Position numbers and translations under genes: made by a program
Notes under the pieces: generated by a model
What the model was told of the DNA's origin: nothing
Seen by the model: only the letters and a program-made list of their open reading frames with translations
The model's database searches: none
Assembly (NCBI GenBank): GCA_024233005.1
Contig: JACKQE010000011.1
Coordinates: 62,001 to 126,000 of the forward strand
Direction: 5' to 3'
Length of the DNA stretch: 64,000 nucleotides
Source: Akkermansiaceae bacterium
Lineage (GTDB): Bacteria > Verrucomicrobiota > Verrucomicrobiia > Verrucomicrobiales > DEV007
Part shown: positions 18,314 through 27,819 of the stretch, one piece after another
How positions within the stretch are numbered: position 1 is the stretch's first letter
Layout: every line of letters starts with the position of its first letter

Positions 18314-21288
18314 GGCCGATAGAGCATTTCTGGTGAGTTGATGAGGGCCCAAATGACATCTTCGCATCGCTGGCGCCAGTCGGGCTCGAGTTTGGTCGTG
18401 GGGGGATCGCCCTTCCGGGCTGCTTCCGCGAGCTTCTCTTTGGCGGTGTTCGATTGCGGGAGAAGGTGATTGGTCCAGGTGACGAAGGCGGGCGCCACGT
18501 GGGGGACTTCCGGTTTCGGTGGATGTTCCACTTTCCGGGTGTCAAAGCCTTCCCGGAGGTAGCCTGACGTGCGTTCCTTTTCCGCTTCGCTGGGCTGGCG
18601 GGTAAGAAGGCGCAGATAGAGCGAATCGATCAGGTCGTCAACCGTGGGCGCCTTCAGAGCGAGCTCCGTCAACCCATTGTCATCACTGAGCCGGGTCAGC
18701 CACCCACTCATGGAGCCATTGGCGAGAATGGCGGGCTGAAGGGCATTCGGGGCCAGATCCCTCACGGAGAGGGGATCCTGTCGGGACCCCCGCCATCCCA
18801 GGGCGGACAACACATCGGCCACCGCTTGGAGCCGGGGGAGCATCAGACTGGGACGATCTCGTTCGTTCGACAGAGATGCCAGCATCCAGGAACGGTGCGG
18901 ACGTCCCAAATCAAGGCTGTTTCCAGTGTCACGACGCCCGTTGAGATCCAGGCAGACGGGCTCGACCCGGAAGGGTTTGCCGGTGGCGGCAAAAAGTGAG
19001 TCCACGACCTGCTCCGCGCTCAGTCTCCGTGGCTCGGGGGCCGTATGCAACGGGTCGGTTTGGCGCAGAGTGGGATCGACGGAGCGCTGGTAGGCCTGCG
19101 AAGTCAGAATCAGACGGGCCAGAGGTTTCACCTGGTAGCCGTTTCGCACGAGTTCTCTTCCCAGCCATCTCAGCAATTCCGGATGCGAGGGAGTGCCTTT
19201 TTCCCAGTTGTCGACCGGATCGACAATACCCCGTCCCATCAGACGCTGCCAGATCCGGTTGGCAATGACCTGGGCGAAACGTTCATTCTGCGGCGCGGTG
19301 ATCAGGGCGGCGAGACGTTCCCGGTGATCCCCTGGATGGGCCGTCAAGGATGCGACGACGGAAGGATCGGCGAATTCTTGGAAGGGCCATTCCGGTTGGA
19401 CAGTCGTTCCCGGCATCAGGGTGACTTCGATGAGCGGTTTGCGTCCTCCGGCATGCAGCTTCACAGGATCCACGCTGCTGGTTTTGGGCACTTCCAGCGG
19501 CTTTGACGCCAGCAGCGCGCCCAACTGGAAGAGCTGCTCCTGTTTGGCGGAACCAGACGGCGAATCGTGGCAGCGGGCACATTTCATGTCCACGCCGAGA
19601 AAGGCCGCGCTGATGACCGTGCCCTTGGCGGCAAAGGGCGAGTCGTTCTGGGAAGCCTGCCCGAAGCCCGCCGGACCGCCTTCCCGGTCGCCCCCGCGTT
19701 GCAGCAGCAACTGGGTCACCATCCGGTCCATGGGCAGGTCATCCAGCAAGGCTTCCTGCAGCCACCAGCGGAATGGTCCGGTGTTGTTCAGCGTGGGGTT
19801 GAGGATGTTGGGATTTTCCGCGAGCACGTCCAACCAGAGGCTGATCCAGTGGTCTGCCCATCGGTCATCCCCGAGGAGCCGGTCAATGAGGCGGGCGCGT
19901 TTGTCGGAGGAAGCATCGGCGAGAAAGGAGCGGGCCTCGTCCACGGTGGGGATCAGACCGATCGTGTCGAGGGTGACCCGGCGGAGGAAGGCCAGGTCCT
20001 CGACTGGAGGGGTGACTTCCTCGCGGACGAGCGGCAGCTCAGGCCAGGAAGCCCCCTCTTGGATCCAATGAGTCAGAATGGCCGACTCTTCTGTGGTCAG
20101 GGGCTTTCCTTTGGGGGGCATGATCTCGTCGGCATCATTCGTGGTGATGCGGTGGATCACTTCGCTGGTTTCTGTCTGGCCGGGAACGATGGCCGGCCCA
20201 CTGTCGCCTCCCCGGAGTGCGTTCGCCAAGGTGTCCAATTGCAGCCCGCCTTTGGCCTTGTTGCCGCGATGACAATCGAGACAGCGGCTTTCGAGGAGGG
20301 GGCGGACATCCCGGAAAAAGTCCACCGCATTCGGAGCCGAATGGCTGTTTTGAGCTTTGATTTCAAGGAGCTTGGCCGCCAGGAAATGGTCGATCGGGCT
20401 GGTCGCGGTGAGGCCTTCCGGCAGTGCCGGCACTTTCGTTTCCGGGGTGGACGCCAACCACTGGGCCGCCACGTCACGGCGCTTCTTCCAGATCTCAGCC
20501 TGTTTTTCCCGCAGCGCCGCCCGGGTTGAGGCATTGCGTTGGGCCAGGGTTGACTCCACTTGTGACCGGTAGGCTTCCCAGCCGGCATCGCTGTAGGAGG
20601 CTCCCTTTCCGCTGGGGCTGAGGAGTTCCCATCCCGCCTGACCTTCGGATGAAAGAGCGACCACAGTCTCCCCCAATTCCACCCGGCGGGGCTTGTTGCC
20701 TTCCCGTCCTCCCACAAAAACTTCAAAAGTGAAAGCATGGGCACCAGCCTCGATCGCCACGTCTTCGATTTTTTCGTATTCCCCGGCAGGGGCAAATCGG
20801 TAGCCCTTGCCAAGGTCCAATGGTGTCAGGATTTCCGAACCTGCCTGGGAACCGTCCCCTCCATTTTTCGGGGGAAACGGAGTTTCCGCAATCACCTTGC
20901 CGTCCATTGAGAGACGGGCCGCGCTCCGCGAGCGGATGAGGAAGCGGTGGTTTCCGGCGGGGAGAGTCACGGTGGCCTTGAGCCGGAGCAACGACGGGCT
21001 TGGTCGGGTCCCCCGGACCCCGTCGTCGACATATTTCTGCGGCAGTGTGTCGAGGCCGAATGCCGGGATCTGGAATGACTCAGTGGCGCGAGGAGACACC
21101 TCTGGCCACGCGTCCTTGTCTGCGAGACCCTGTTCACAGATTTCAGCCTGCACCGCTCCCATCATTGGATCCGGTGTTGCCTTGAGCTCCAGTGGCGGCA
21201 TCATTCCTCCCCAAGCGGTCAAGATTGCCGCCAAGGGAGCCATTACCGAGAGTCTTATGGCGACGGGCTTGTTGCGAAGGCAAATCAT
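18310..21288 (-). CDS. PSD1 / DUF1549-DUF1553 planctomycete-type cytochrome C protein (pair no. 1)
   Basis: 992 aa, exported (hydrophobic N terminus LSVMAPLAAILTAWGG). Residues ~130-240 hold a PA14-like sugar-binding-type region; a cytochrome-c-like heme site CLDCHRGNKAKGG follows near residue 340 and its distal methionine region is ADEIMPPKGKPL; then DUF1549 (FLRRVTLDTIGLIPTVDEARSFL) and DUF1553 (VIANRIWQRLMGRGIVDPVDNW) and the family's conserved end (WALINSPEMLYRP). A second CARCH heme-like motif lies in DUF1549. Together with the 4-nt overlapping DUF1501 gene this is a canonical PSD1 locus. The real reaction of this large family is not known. Confidence 0.9.
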   Translation of the reverse strand: MICLRNKPVAIRLSVMAPLAAILTAWGGMMPPLELKATPDPMMGAVQAEICEQGLADKDAWPEVSPRATESFQIPAFGLDTLPQKYVDDGVRGTRPSPSLLRLKATVTLPAGNHRFLIRSRSAARLSMDGKVIAETPFPPKNGGDGSQAGSEILTPLDLGKGYRFAPAGEYEKIEDVAIEAGAHAFTFEVFVGGREGNKPRRVELGETVVALSSEGQAGWELLSPSGKGASYSDAGWEAYRSQVESTLAQRNASTRAALREKQAEIWKKRRDVAAQWLASTPETKVPALPEGLTATSPIDHFLAAKLLEIKAQNSHSAPNAVDFFRDVRPLLESRCLDCHRGNKAKGGLQLDTLANALRGGDSGPAIVPGQTETSEVIHRITTNDADEIMPPKGKPLTTEESAILTHWIQEGASWPELPLVREEVTPPVEDLAFLRRVTLDTIGLIPTVDEARSFLADASSDKRARLIDRLLGDDRWADHWISLWLDVLAENPNILNPTLNNTGPFRWWLQEALLDDLPMDRMVTQLLLQRGGDREGGPAGFGQASQNDSPFAAKGTVISAAFLGVDMKCARCHDSPSGSAKQEQLFQLGALLASKPLEVPKTSSVDPVKLHAGGRKPLIEVTLMPGTTVQPEWPFQEFADPSVVASLTAHPGDHRERLAALITAPQNERFAQVIANRIWQRLMGRGIVDPVDNWEKGTPSHPELLRWLGRELVRNGYQVKPLARLILTSQAYQRSVDPTLRQTDPLHTAPEPRRLSAEQVVDSLFAATGKPFRVEPVCLDLNGRRDTGNSLDLGRPHRSWMLASLSNERDRPSLMLPRLQAVADVLSALGWRGSRQDPLSVRDLAPNALQPAILANGSMSGWLTRLSDDNGLTELALKAPTVDDLIDSLYLRLLTRQPSEAEKERTSGYLREGFDTRKVEHPPKPEVPHVAPAFVTWTNHLLPQSNTAKEKLAEAARKGDPPTTKLEPDWRQRCEDVIWALINSPEMLYRP

Positions 21289-21380
21289 GGTCTCAACCTA
21301 TGACCGTCGCTCCGTCCGTGCTATTGTCCGGGTGGACAATGGCTTGATTGCGGTGCTTCGTGATACAGGTCTGCTTTCAG

Positions 21381-23477
21381 ATGTCGTCTCCGGGTCTCCA
21401 ACTTTCATGCTGCCTTCTCGTCCTTTGGTCGACCGGGGGAAGCCTGATGGCCACTCCCTTGACCCAGGTGGGAGCTCTCCGGCAACTGGGGTTTCACGAT
21501 GCCTCCGCGGGCCAGGAGGTTCAACTGACCGGGGTGGTGACCTACCTGCGCGATGCCCCCGGGGCTTCGGCCGTGGCCAATTTCAATTTCAACCTCAACG
21601 ACGAAACCGGCGGCGTCATGGTCTACCCTTCCGAACATGTCCGGCTGGCCCCGGGTCAGCAGGTCGAAGTGCGCGGGGTGACAGCGATGTCGGTCCACGG
21701 GCTCCGTATCGAGAAGGCCGTGGTCACCCCCGGTCCGATGAAGTCTCTGCCGGAGGCCGTGGCAGTTTCGATGGCTGCCCTGAGGGAGGGGGGGAGTGAG
21801 GGGCTGTTTGTCGAGATGGAGGCCATCGTCCGGGTGTCCCGATTGGAATCTCCGGAAATTTCCCCGCAACGTCTGGCCTTGGATTTCGGGCCGCGGAGCC
21901 GACGGATCACTGCCTGGATCACCCGCTTCGACCAAGCACGGGGCATTCCCACCGCAGGGACGATGGTCCGCCTCCGGGGAGTGCCGGTGCGGTGGACGAA
22001 TGCGCGGGGGCAGGCCCAAGGATTGAGCCTGATGGTCAACTCCACCGACGATATCGAAACCCTGATGCCTCCCGGGGAACCGCAATCCCAGAATCTGGAG
22101 GAGCTGCAACTCTGGAGTGGACCCGATGAGCCCGCGCGGCTCAGAAAAACCGGCGGGGTGGTGACGCTGGCGCGTCCGGGGCATTTGCTGGTCGTGCAGG
22201 AGGGGGATCGGGCCATGAGATTCCGGCCTGCTCCCACGGGGGCGTTGGATGAAACCGGGTTGCCATTTCCTCAGGTGGGGGACCGGGTTACCGTGACCGG
22301 ATTTCCGGTCATGGGGGAATACACCACCGAACTGGAGGAGGTCTTGGTGCTGTCCGCCGATCCGGATGTCCTGCCGGCCGCCGAAGCGCCAGTCGATGCT
22401 GCCGCTGTGTTGGCTGGAAAAGGTCTCGTCGACCGCGATGGACGGCTTTTTACTCTGCGAGGCCATCTGCGGGAAATCCAGGAACGTGAGGATTTGAGGC
22501 TGCTGGAGATGGATTCGGGCAGCGAGACCTTCACTGCGGTCTTGCCGCGAGAAATTTCTCTCCCGGAAGGGGCCTCCCCGGGGGCCATACTGGGGCTCAC
22601 CGGCGTTTGCACGCTGCACCTGACCGAAGAGCGCCGGCGGTTGGGGCGTTCGCCAGACCAGTTCAGTCTGCTCCTGCCCAATGGGTCGGCCGTGGAACTA
22701 GTCCGAGCTCCTCCCTGGTGGACGCTGCCCCGGTTGCTCGGCGCACTGGGCGGGATCGCCGCCGTCGCGTTCCTGGCGGCATTCTGGGCGGTCCTGATGG
22801 CGGGGAAGAATGCCCGTTTGAAAGCCGAAATCGGGAGGCGTGAAGAAGCGGAGCGACGGTTGGCAACAGAACGCCGGCGGGTGGCGGGCGATCTCCATGA
22901 CACCCTGGAGCAGACCCTACTTGCGGCCGGGTTGCAGCTCAACGCGGCCGGCCGCACGCTGGCCACCCAGCCCGAAGCGGCGGCCGACCGGGTCGCCCTG
23001 GCCCACCAACTCATCGCCCGCGGCCGTCAGGAAGTCCGCGATGCGGTCTGGGACCTGCACGCCAGCGGAGATCAGGTCCAGTCGTTGGCGGCTCTGTTGG
23101 GAACGGCCTGTTCAGAAGTTGGCAGTTCGACCTCTGCCGGCGTGACCTTCTCCGTCGAGGGACCGGAAAGACCGGTGCCTGCCCAGATCATGGCCCAATG
23201 CATCCGACTGGTCCGTGAGGCGGTCTCCAATGCCATCAAACATGGCTCGCCCCAGCAGGTCGGCGTGACGCTGCGGTTCGGGGAGGGAGACCTTCGTCTG
23301 ATCGTGGCGGATGATGGTTCGGGGTTCGTCAGTGGCTCCGCACCCGGGCCTGAGACGGGACATTTCGGCCTCGCCGGGATGAAAGAGCGGGCCCTGCGCC
23401 TCGGGGGCTCTGTGGAAGTCAACACTCAACCGGGGCAGGGAACCACTCTGACCGCCATGATTCCTCTGCCGACATGA
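21381..23477 (+). CDS. Sensor histidine kinase (HisKA_3/NarL type) with OB-like extracellular domains
   Basis: About 698 aa from ATG 21381 (MSSPGLQLSCCLLVLWSTGG, a signal peptide). Residues ~25-440 are extracytoplasmic and contain at least three beta-barrel OB-like segments (for example VQLTGVVTYLRDAPG, VRLRGVPVRW, FTLRGHLREIQ). A transmembrane helix at ~447-475 (LLGALGGIAAVAFLAAFWAVLM) precedes the HisKA_3 domain with phospho-accepting histidine in VAGDLHDTLEQTLLA (H506) and an HATPase_c domain with N-box EAVSNAIKHG and G-boxes DDGSGF and GLAGMKERA. The stop overlaps the response-regulator start by 4 nt, so they form a cognate pair. Signal unknown. Confidence 0.9.
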   Translation: MSSPGLQLSCCLLVLWSTGGSLMATPLTQVGALRQLGFHDASAGQEVQLTGVVTYLRDAPGASAVANFNFNLNDETGGVMVYPSEHVRLAPGQQVEVRGVTAMSVHGLRIEKAVVTPGPMKSLPEAVAVSMAALREGGSEGLFVEMEAIVRVSRLESPEISPQRLALDFGPRSRRITAWITRFDQARGIPTAGTMVRLRGVPVRWTNARGQAQGLSLMVNSTDDIETLMPPGEPQSQNLEELQLWSGPDEPARLRKTGGVVTLARPGHLLVVQEGDRAMRFRPAPTGALDETGLPFPQVGDRVTVTGFPVMGEYTTELEEVLVLSADPDVLPAAEAPVDAAAVLAGKGLVDRDGRLFTLRGHLREIQEREDLRLLEMDSGSETFTAVLPREISLPEGASPGAILGLTGVCTLHLTEERRRLGRSPDQFSLLLPNGSAVELVRAPPWWTLPRLLGALGGIAAVAFLAAFWAVLMAGKNARLKAEIGRREEAERRLATERRRVAGDLHDTLEQTLLAAGLQLNAAGRTLATQPEAAADRVALAHQLIARGRQEVRDAVWDLHASGDQVQSLAALLGTACSEVGSSTSAGVTFSVEGPERPVPAQIMAQCIRLVREAVSNAIKHGSPQQVGVTLRFGEGDLRLIVADDGSGFVSGSAPGPETGHFGLAGMKERALRLGGSVEVNTQPGQGTTLTAMIPLPT

Positions 23478-24091
23478 ATACCCGGATCCGACTGCTCCTC
23501 GCCGATGATCATGCCATCGTCCGCATGGGGTTGAGAACGGTTTTTGAGTTGGAGGGCGATCTTGAGGTGATCGCGGAAGCCGCCACTGCGGACGAGGCCG
23601 TCGCCGCCCACGCTTCGTCCCGTCCTGACGTGACGTTGTTGGATCTCCGGATGCCCGGCGGGGGATTGGAGGCCCTGCGCCGGATCCTCGGAAACTCTCC
23701 CCGGTCACGTGTTCTCGTGGTTACCACATCCGATCTGGAGGAAGACATCCACCGGGCGCTTGCCGCCGGCGCGAGTGGCTACGTTCTGAAAAGCATTGCT
23801 CCGGAGGAACTGGCCGACGCCATCCGGGGAGTTCATGCCGGGGCCCGCTGGGTGCCGGCGGAAGTGGCCCGAAAGCTCGCCGACCGAGCCGCCACTCCCG
23901 AATTGTCGCCCCGCGAAATGGAGGTGCTGCACTTGGTGGTCAAAGGCCTGACCAATCCAGAGATCGCGGACGCTTTGGACATTTCTCTGGGCACCGCCAA
24001 GGCCCATCTCCGGGCGATCCTGGCTAAACTGCAGGTCGCCGACCGGACTGAGGCGGCTTCCGAAGCTCTGCGGCGGGGATTGATTGACTGA
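23474..24091 (+). CDS. NarL/FixJ-family response regulator
   Basis: 205 aa. Receiver domain with acidic pocket LLLADDHAIVRMG, phosphoacceptor Asp57 in TLLDLRMPGGG, Thr and Lys switch residues (VVTTSDLEED, GYVLKSIAPEEL). C-terminal LuxR-type helix-turn-helix: LSPREMEVLHLVVKGLTNPEIADALDISLGTAKAHLRAILAKLQV. It is translationally coupled to the histidine kinase by an ATGA overlap and is presumed to be its output. No binding site could be identified. Confidence 0.94.
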   Translation: MNTRIRLLLADDHAIVRMGLRTVFELEGDLEVIAEAATADEAVAAHASSRPDVTLLDLRMPGGGLEALRRILGNSPRSRVLVVTTSDLEEDIHRALAAGASGYVLKSIAPEELADAIRGVHAGARWVPAEVARKLADRAATPELSPREMEVLHLVVKGLTNPEIADALDISLGTAKAHLRAILAKLQVADRTEAASEALRRGLID

Positions 24092-24165
24092 AACCCTGCG
24101 TCCGACCATCGGCCTGTGTGCAAAAACTTGCAAAATGGCCCGGCATCCCGAAAACTGTCCTTCAG

Positions 24166-24831
24166 ATGCCTGATTTTACACCCATTCTCGAGCCAGAGGC
24201 CCTTCTTGCCGCGCTGCGCTGGCGTTATGCGACCAAACAATTCAACCCGGAACAGCGCATTGCCGTTCCCGTCTGGGAAACATTGGAGGAGGCACTGGTC
24301 CTGACTCCGTCTTCCTATGGCATGCAGCCTTGGCGATTTCTCATCCTGACAGACCGGGAGCAGCGGGAAGCTCTCGTTCCTGCCGCCTACGGGCAGCGTC
24401 AGGTGGCGGATTGTTCCCATCTCGTGGTCATGGCAGTCCCCCGGGAGATCGGAGAGCCGGATATCGACCGCTGGGTGGCCCGGATGGCGGAGGCTCGCGG
24501 AACCACTCCGGAGGCACTGGCGAAATTTGGCGAAATCGTGGCCCGGGACATTATCCATGGTCCCCGGGGGGCGGATCGTCTGGGGTGGGCCAAACTCCAA
24601 GCTTACATTGCTTTGGGGAATTTCATGACCTGTGCGGCCCTGCTCGGCGTCGACACCTGTCCCATGGAGGGGTTTTCTCCGTCGAAAGTTGATGCAGCTC
24701 TGGGGTTGGAAGCCCGCGGGCTCACCGCGGCGGTTCTCTGTCCGGCCGGATACCGGGCGCCGGGTGACAAATATGCGGCATTGCCAAAGGTCCGGTTTGA
24801 GAAATCGGATGTTATCGAGCATATTGGATGA
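24166..24831 (+). CDS. Nitroreductase-family NAD(P)H-dependent oxidoreductase
   Basis: 221 aa from ATG 24166 (MPDFTPILEPEALLAALRWR). FMN-binding hallmarks are LRWRYATKQFNPEQ at the N terminus, LVLTPSSYGMQPWRFLI, and the C-terminal CPAGYRAPGDKYAALPKVRF. Predicted cytoplasmic flavoprotein that reduces quinones or nitro compounds, close to the NfsB-type group. It overlaps the downstream reading frame by 4 nt and heads a cluster with Hsp20 and Lon, suggesting a stress-response unit. Confidence 0.88.
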   Translation: MPDFTPILEPEALLAALRWRYATKQFNPEQRIAVPVWETLEEALVLTPSSYGMQPWRFLILTDREQREALVPAAYGQRQVADCSHLVVMAVPREIGEPDIDRWVARMAEARGTTPEALAKFGEIVARDIIHGPRGADRLGWAKLQAYIALGNFMTCAALLGVDTCPMEGFSPSKVDAALGLEARGLTAAVLCPAGYRAPGDKYAALPKVRFEKSDVIEHIG

Positions 24832-24869
24832 GCGGGTCGGTGGTTTCCACAAGTTCCGCCTTCTTCCCT

Positions 24870-25280
24870 ATGTCCCGCAGCGTCAAACTCATTCGCCTTG
24901 TCGGAAAAACCGGCGACCTTTCCTATCAGATGGGGGGGCTCCACTTTACCGATACCAGTCCTTCCCGCGGCTGGGTTCCACTACTGAACGCCTACCGTTA
25001 CGAAGACCGATACGAAATTTGTGTCGATCTCGCCGGAGTTCCCAAACCCGACATTGAGGTTGAGGTGTCCCCCGGGAGGCTTCGCATTTCCGGTCAACGC
25101 CATGTTCCGGAAGATGGTCGCTGCGACAGTGGTTGCTGTCAGGTGCTGGCCTTGGAGATTGAGAATGGACGTTTCTGGCGGGAACTGGCCCTGAGTTCTG
25201 CCGTGGATCCGGAAAAGGTGTCCGCTCGCCAGGAAAACGGGTTGCTTTGGATCGTCCTCCCGTTGAAGGATCTTCCCTGA
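24870..25280 (+). CDS. Hsp20/alpha-crystallin small heat-shock protein
   Basis: About 136 aa from ATG 24870 (MSRSVKLIRLVGKTGD); an alternative start at 24828 overlaps the nitroreductase stop by 4 nt and would add 14 residues. The alpha-crystallin domain spans ~35-130: YRYEDRYEICVDLAGVPKPDIEVEVSPGRLRISGQR, and the terminal strand pair VDPEKVSARQENGLLWIVLPL carries the conserved A-x-x-x-N-G-L motif. ATP-independent holdase. Immediately upstream of Lon, consistent with a shared proteostasis role. Confidence 0.85.
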   Translation: MSRSVKLIRLVGKTGDLSYQMGGLHFTDTSPSRGWVPLLNAYRYEDRYEICVDLAGVPKPDIEVEVSPGRLRISGQRHVPEDGRCDSGCCQVLALEIENGRFWRELALSSAVDPEKVSARQENGLLWIVLPLKDLP

Positions 25281-25362
25281 GGCTGCGGATGCGCTGGATC
25301 AAAGGGTCCGCCACCACCCCAAATTTTTGCAATTTTACTCCCGACGGTAACGTCACAGACCA

Positions 25363-27810
25363 GTGAGCAGCACCAAATCCAAAAAGAAGCCTTCCAAAGA
25401 GGCCGACACCAAAAACTCAACCACGGCTCCGGGCGAAGAGGTGGCGGCAGCCTCGGCGGTTCCTCAAGTCGAAGTTCCCGAATGGAGGCAGAATCTCCCG
25501 GAAACATTGGCGGTGTTGCCTTTGCGCGGGGTCGTCCTGTTCCCGGGCACGGTCGCTCCACTGACCGTGGAGCGCGATCCGAGTCGGCGTCTTCTGGAGG
25601 ACAGTTTGTCGGTGAGCCGCACCATTGGCATCGTCACCCAGCGCGATGAGGAGAAGGATCTGCCCCTGCCTGAGGATATTTATGCCGTGGGCGTCATCGC
25701 CAGTGTGCTGCGCATGGTTCGCCAGGAGGCCGATTCGGTTATCGCCTTGGTACAGGTTCACGCAAGGGTCCGCTTCACCCAGTTCACCCAGGTGAAGCCT
25801 TTCCTCAAAGCCAGTTTCGAAGTGCTGGAGAACGTCTACCCAGAGATGGAAGGGGAGGTTTGGACCGCCCTGCTGCGCAACCTCCGGGAATCCGCGATCA
25901 ATCTGGTGCGGACGAATCCGAACATTCCGGACGAAGCGTCACAGATCATCAACAGCATGGATGACCCGGTGTTGTTGGGGGATTTCCTCGCCACCAATCT
26001 GCCGGTCGAAATCGCCGACAAACAAATGATGCTGGAGGAAACGAACGTGGAAAAGCGGATCGAAATGATCCAGCGCCATGTCAACAACCAGACCCACATT
26101 GCGGAACTGCAGCGGAAACTCCGGGATGATGTGGAGACGGAGTTCAGCGATGCCCAGCGGAAAGCCTTTTTGCGTGAACAGATGCGGGCCATCCAGCGGG
26201 AGCTGGGGGAAGAAGTTCCCACTGATGAGCAGGGTGGGGAACTCCACGACCGGCTTCTCGTCGCCGGGCTACCCAAGTCCGCGATGGTAATGGCCGAGAA
26301 AGAACTGAAACGCCTGGAGTTCATCCCTCCCGGCAGTCCCGAGCACTCTGTCATCGTCACCTATCTCGAGACCCTCGCGGATCTTCCGTGGAACAAATTC
26401 TCCGAGGACCGGAACGACCTCGCCACGGCCCGCGAAATCCTGGAGCACGATCACTATGGCCTGGAAAAGGTGAAGAAACGGCTGGTGGAATACCTCGCCG
26501 TGCGAAAGCTGAACCCCGGAGGACGCGGCCCCATCCTCTGTCTGGTCGGCCCTCCCGGCGTCGGCAAGACCAGTCTGGGCAAGTCCATTGCCGATGCTCT
26601 GGGGCGCAGCTTCATCCGCATCAGTGTCGGCGGTATGCGGGACGAGTCAGAAATCCGGGGGCACCGCCGCACTTACATTGGCTCCATGCCCGGGCGAATG
26701 ATCCAGGAGATTCGGCGTTGCGGAACGCGGAATCCGGTCATCATGCTCGACGAAGTCGACAAAATCGGTGCGGACTTCCGGGGCGATCCGGCCAGCGCCT
26801 TGCTGGAGGTCCTCGATCCCCGGCAGAATGACAGCTTCATGGACCGCTATCTGGATGTGCCATTTGACCTCAGTCAGGCCATCTTCATCGCCACCGCCAA
26901 CACGCTGGATCCCGTGCCCCATGCCTTGCGGGATCGTCTCGAAGTCATCGAAATCCCCGGATACACGGAGGAAGAAAAACTCCATATCGCGCGCAATTAC
27001 CTCGTGAAGCGCCAGCTCAAGGAAAACGGCCTGAAAAACCGCCATTGCCGTTGGGGCACGCCGGTGCTGAAGCGTCTCATCCGTGACTACACCCGCGAAG
27101 CCGGGGTGCGCAATCTGGAGCGGGAAATCGGATCAGTCTGCCGCAGCGTGGCCGCGGGCGTCGCCGAGGACGACAGCAAAAGTGTTACCGTATCGCCGGA
27201 AGTGCTCGCCGATGCCTTGGGGCCCGCCAAATTTGCCCACGAGGACAAGCTCGAAATCAGCCAACCTGGCATGGTCAACGGACTTGCCTACACTCCGGTG
27301 GGCGGGGAGATCCTGCACATCGAAGCGATCCGCTATCCCGGTGATGGACGCATCCAACTCACCGGCCAGATCGGTGACGTCATGAAAGAATCCATGCAGG
27401 CAGCCTGGAGTCTGGTGAGAAACCGTGCCGATGGCCTCGGGATAGACCGCGAAGACCTCAAGAAATTCGACGTTCACGTTCATGTCCCGGCGGGTGCGGT
27501 GCCCAAAGATGGCCCCTCGGCCGGGGTCGCCATGTTCTCCGTTCTGGCTTCCCTCTTCACCGGCAAGCCACTCGACCGCCATGTGGCCATGACGGGGGAA
27601 ATCACTTTGCGCGGACTCGTTTTGCCGATCGGCGGATTGAAGGAAAAAGCCCTGGCAGCGGAGCGTGGCGGTATCCGCAAAGTGCTGATCCCCAACTTGA
27701 ACATGAAGGACGTGCCGGAGATTCCGGAGGCGGCCCGGAAGCACCTCAAGATCATCGGCGTCAAAACCGTGGATGATGTGCTTGGCCACGCGTTCAGCAT
27801 CAAGGCCTGA
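25363..27810 (+). CDS. lon: ATP-dependent protease Lon
   Basis: 815 aa, normal Lon length. Start is GTG at 25363; the first ~45 residues are a charged low-complexity tail. LAN/PUA substrate-binding domain begins at LPLRGVVLFPGTVAPLTV. AAA+ module: Walker A GPPGVGKTSLGKS (~394), Walker B VIMLDEVDKI, sensor regions, and the Lon-specific RRTYIGSMPGRMIQ. The S16 protease domain carries catalytic Ser719 in PKDGPSAGVAMF and Lys (~762) in LPIGGLKEKALAA. Cytoplasmic degradation of misfolded and regulatory proteins. Located directly after Hsp20, with 82 nt between them. Confidence 0.96.
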   Translation: MSSTKSKKKPSKEADTKNSTTAPGEEVAAASAVPQVEVPEWRQNLPETLAVLPLRGVVLFPGTVAPLTVERDPSRRLLEDSLSVSRTIGIVTQRDEEKDLPLPEDIYAVGVIASVLRMVRQEADSVIALVQVHARVRFTQFTQVKPFLKASFEVLENVYPEMEGEVWTALLRNLRESAINLVRTNPNIPDEASQIINSMDDPVLLGDFLATNLPVEIADKQMMLEETNVEKRIEMIQRHVNNQTHIAELQRKLRDDVETEFSDAQRKAFLREQMRAIQRELGEEVPTDEQGGELHDRLLVAGLPKSAMVMAEKELKRLEFIPPGSPEHSVIVTYLETLADLPWNKFSEDRNDLATAREILEHDHYGLEKVKKRLVEYLAVRKLNPGGRGPILCLVGPPGVGKTSLGKSIADALGRSFIRISVGGMRDESEIRGHRRTYIGSMPGRMIQEIRRCGTRNPVIMLDEVDKIGADFRGDPASALLEVLDPRQNDSFMDRYLDVPFDLSQAIFIATANTLDPVPHALRDRLEVIEIPGYTEEEKLHIARNYLVKRQLKENGLKNRHCRWGTPVLKRLIRDYTREAGVRNLEREIGSVCRSVAAGVAEDDSKSVTVSPEVLADALGPAKFAHEDKLEISQPGMVNGLAYTPVGGEILHIEAIRYPGDGRIQLTGQIGDVMKESMQAAWSLVRNRADGLGIDREDLKKFDVHVHVPAGAVPKDGPSAGVAMFSVLASLFTGKPLDRHVAMTGEITLRGLVLPIGGLKEKALAAERGGIRKVLIPNLNMKDVPEIPEAARKHLKIIGVKTVDDVLGHAFSIKA

Positions 27811-27819
27811 CCTCGCGGG

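Noticed and set aside
17099..18322. 407-codon open frame on the plus strand opposite DUF1501
   Set aside because: Composition and position match a shadow of the conserved minus-strand DUF1501 gene; no domain or start signal.
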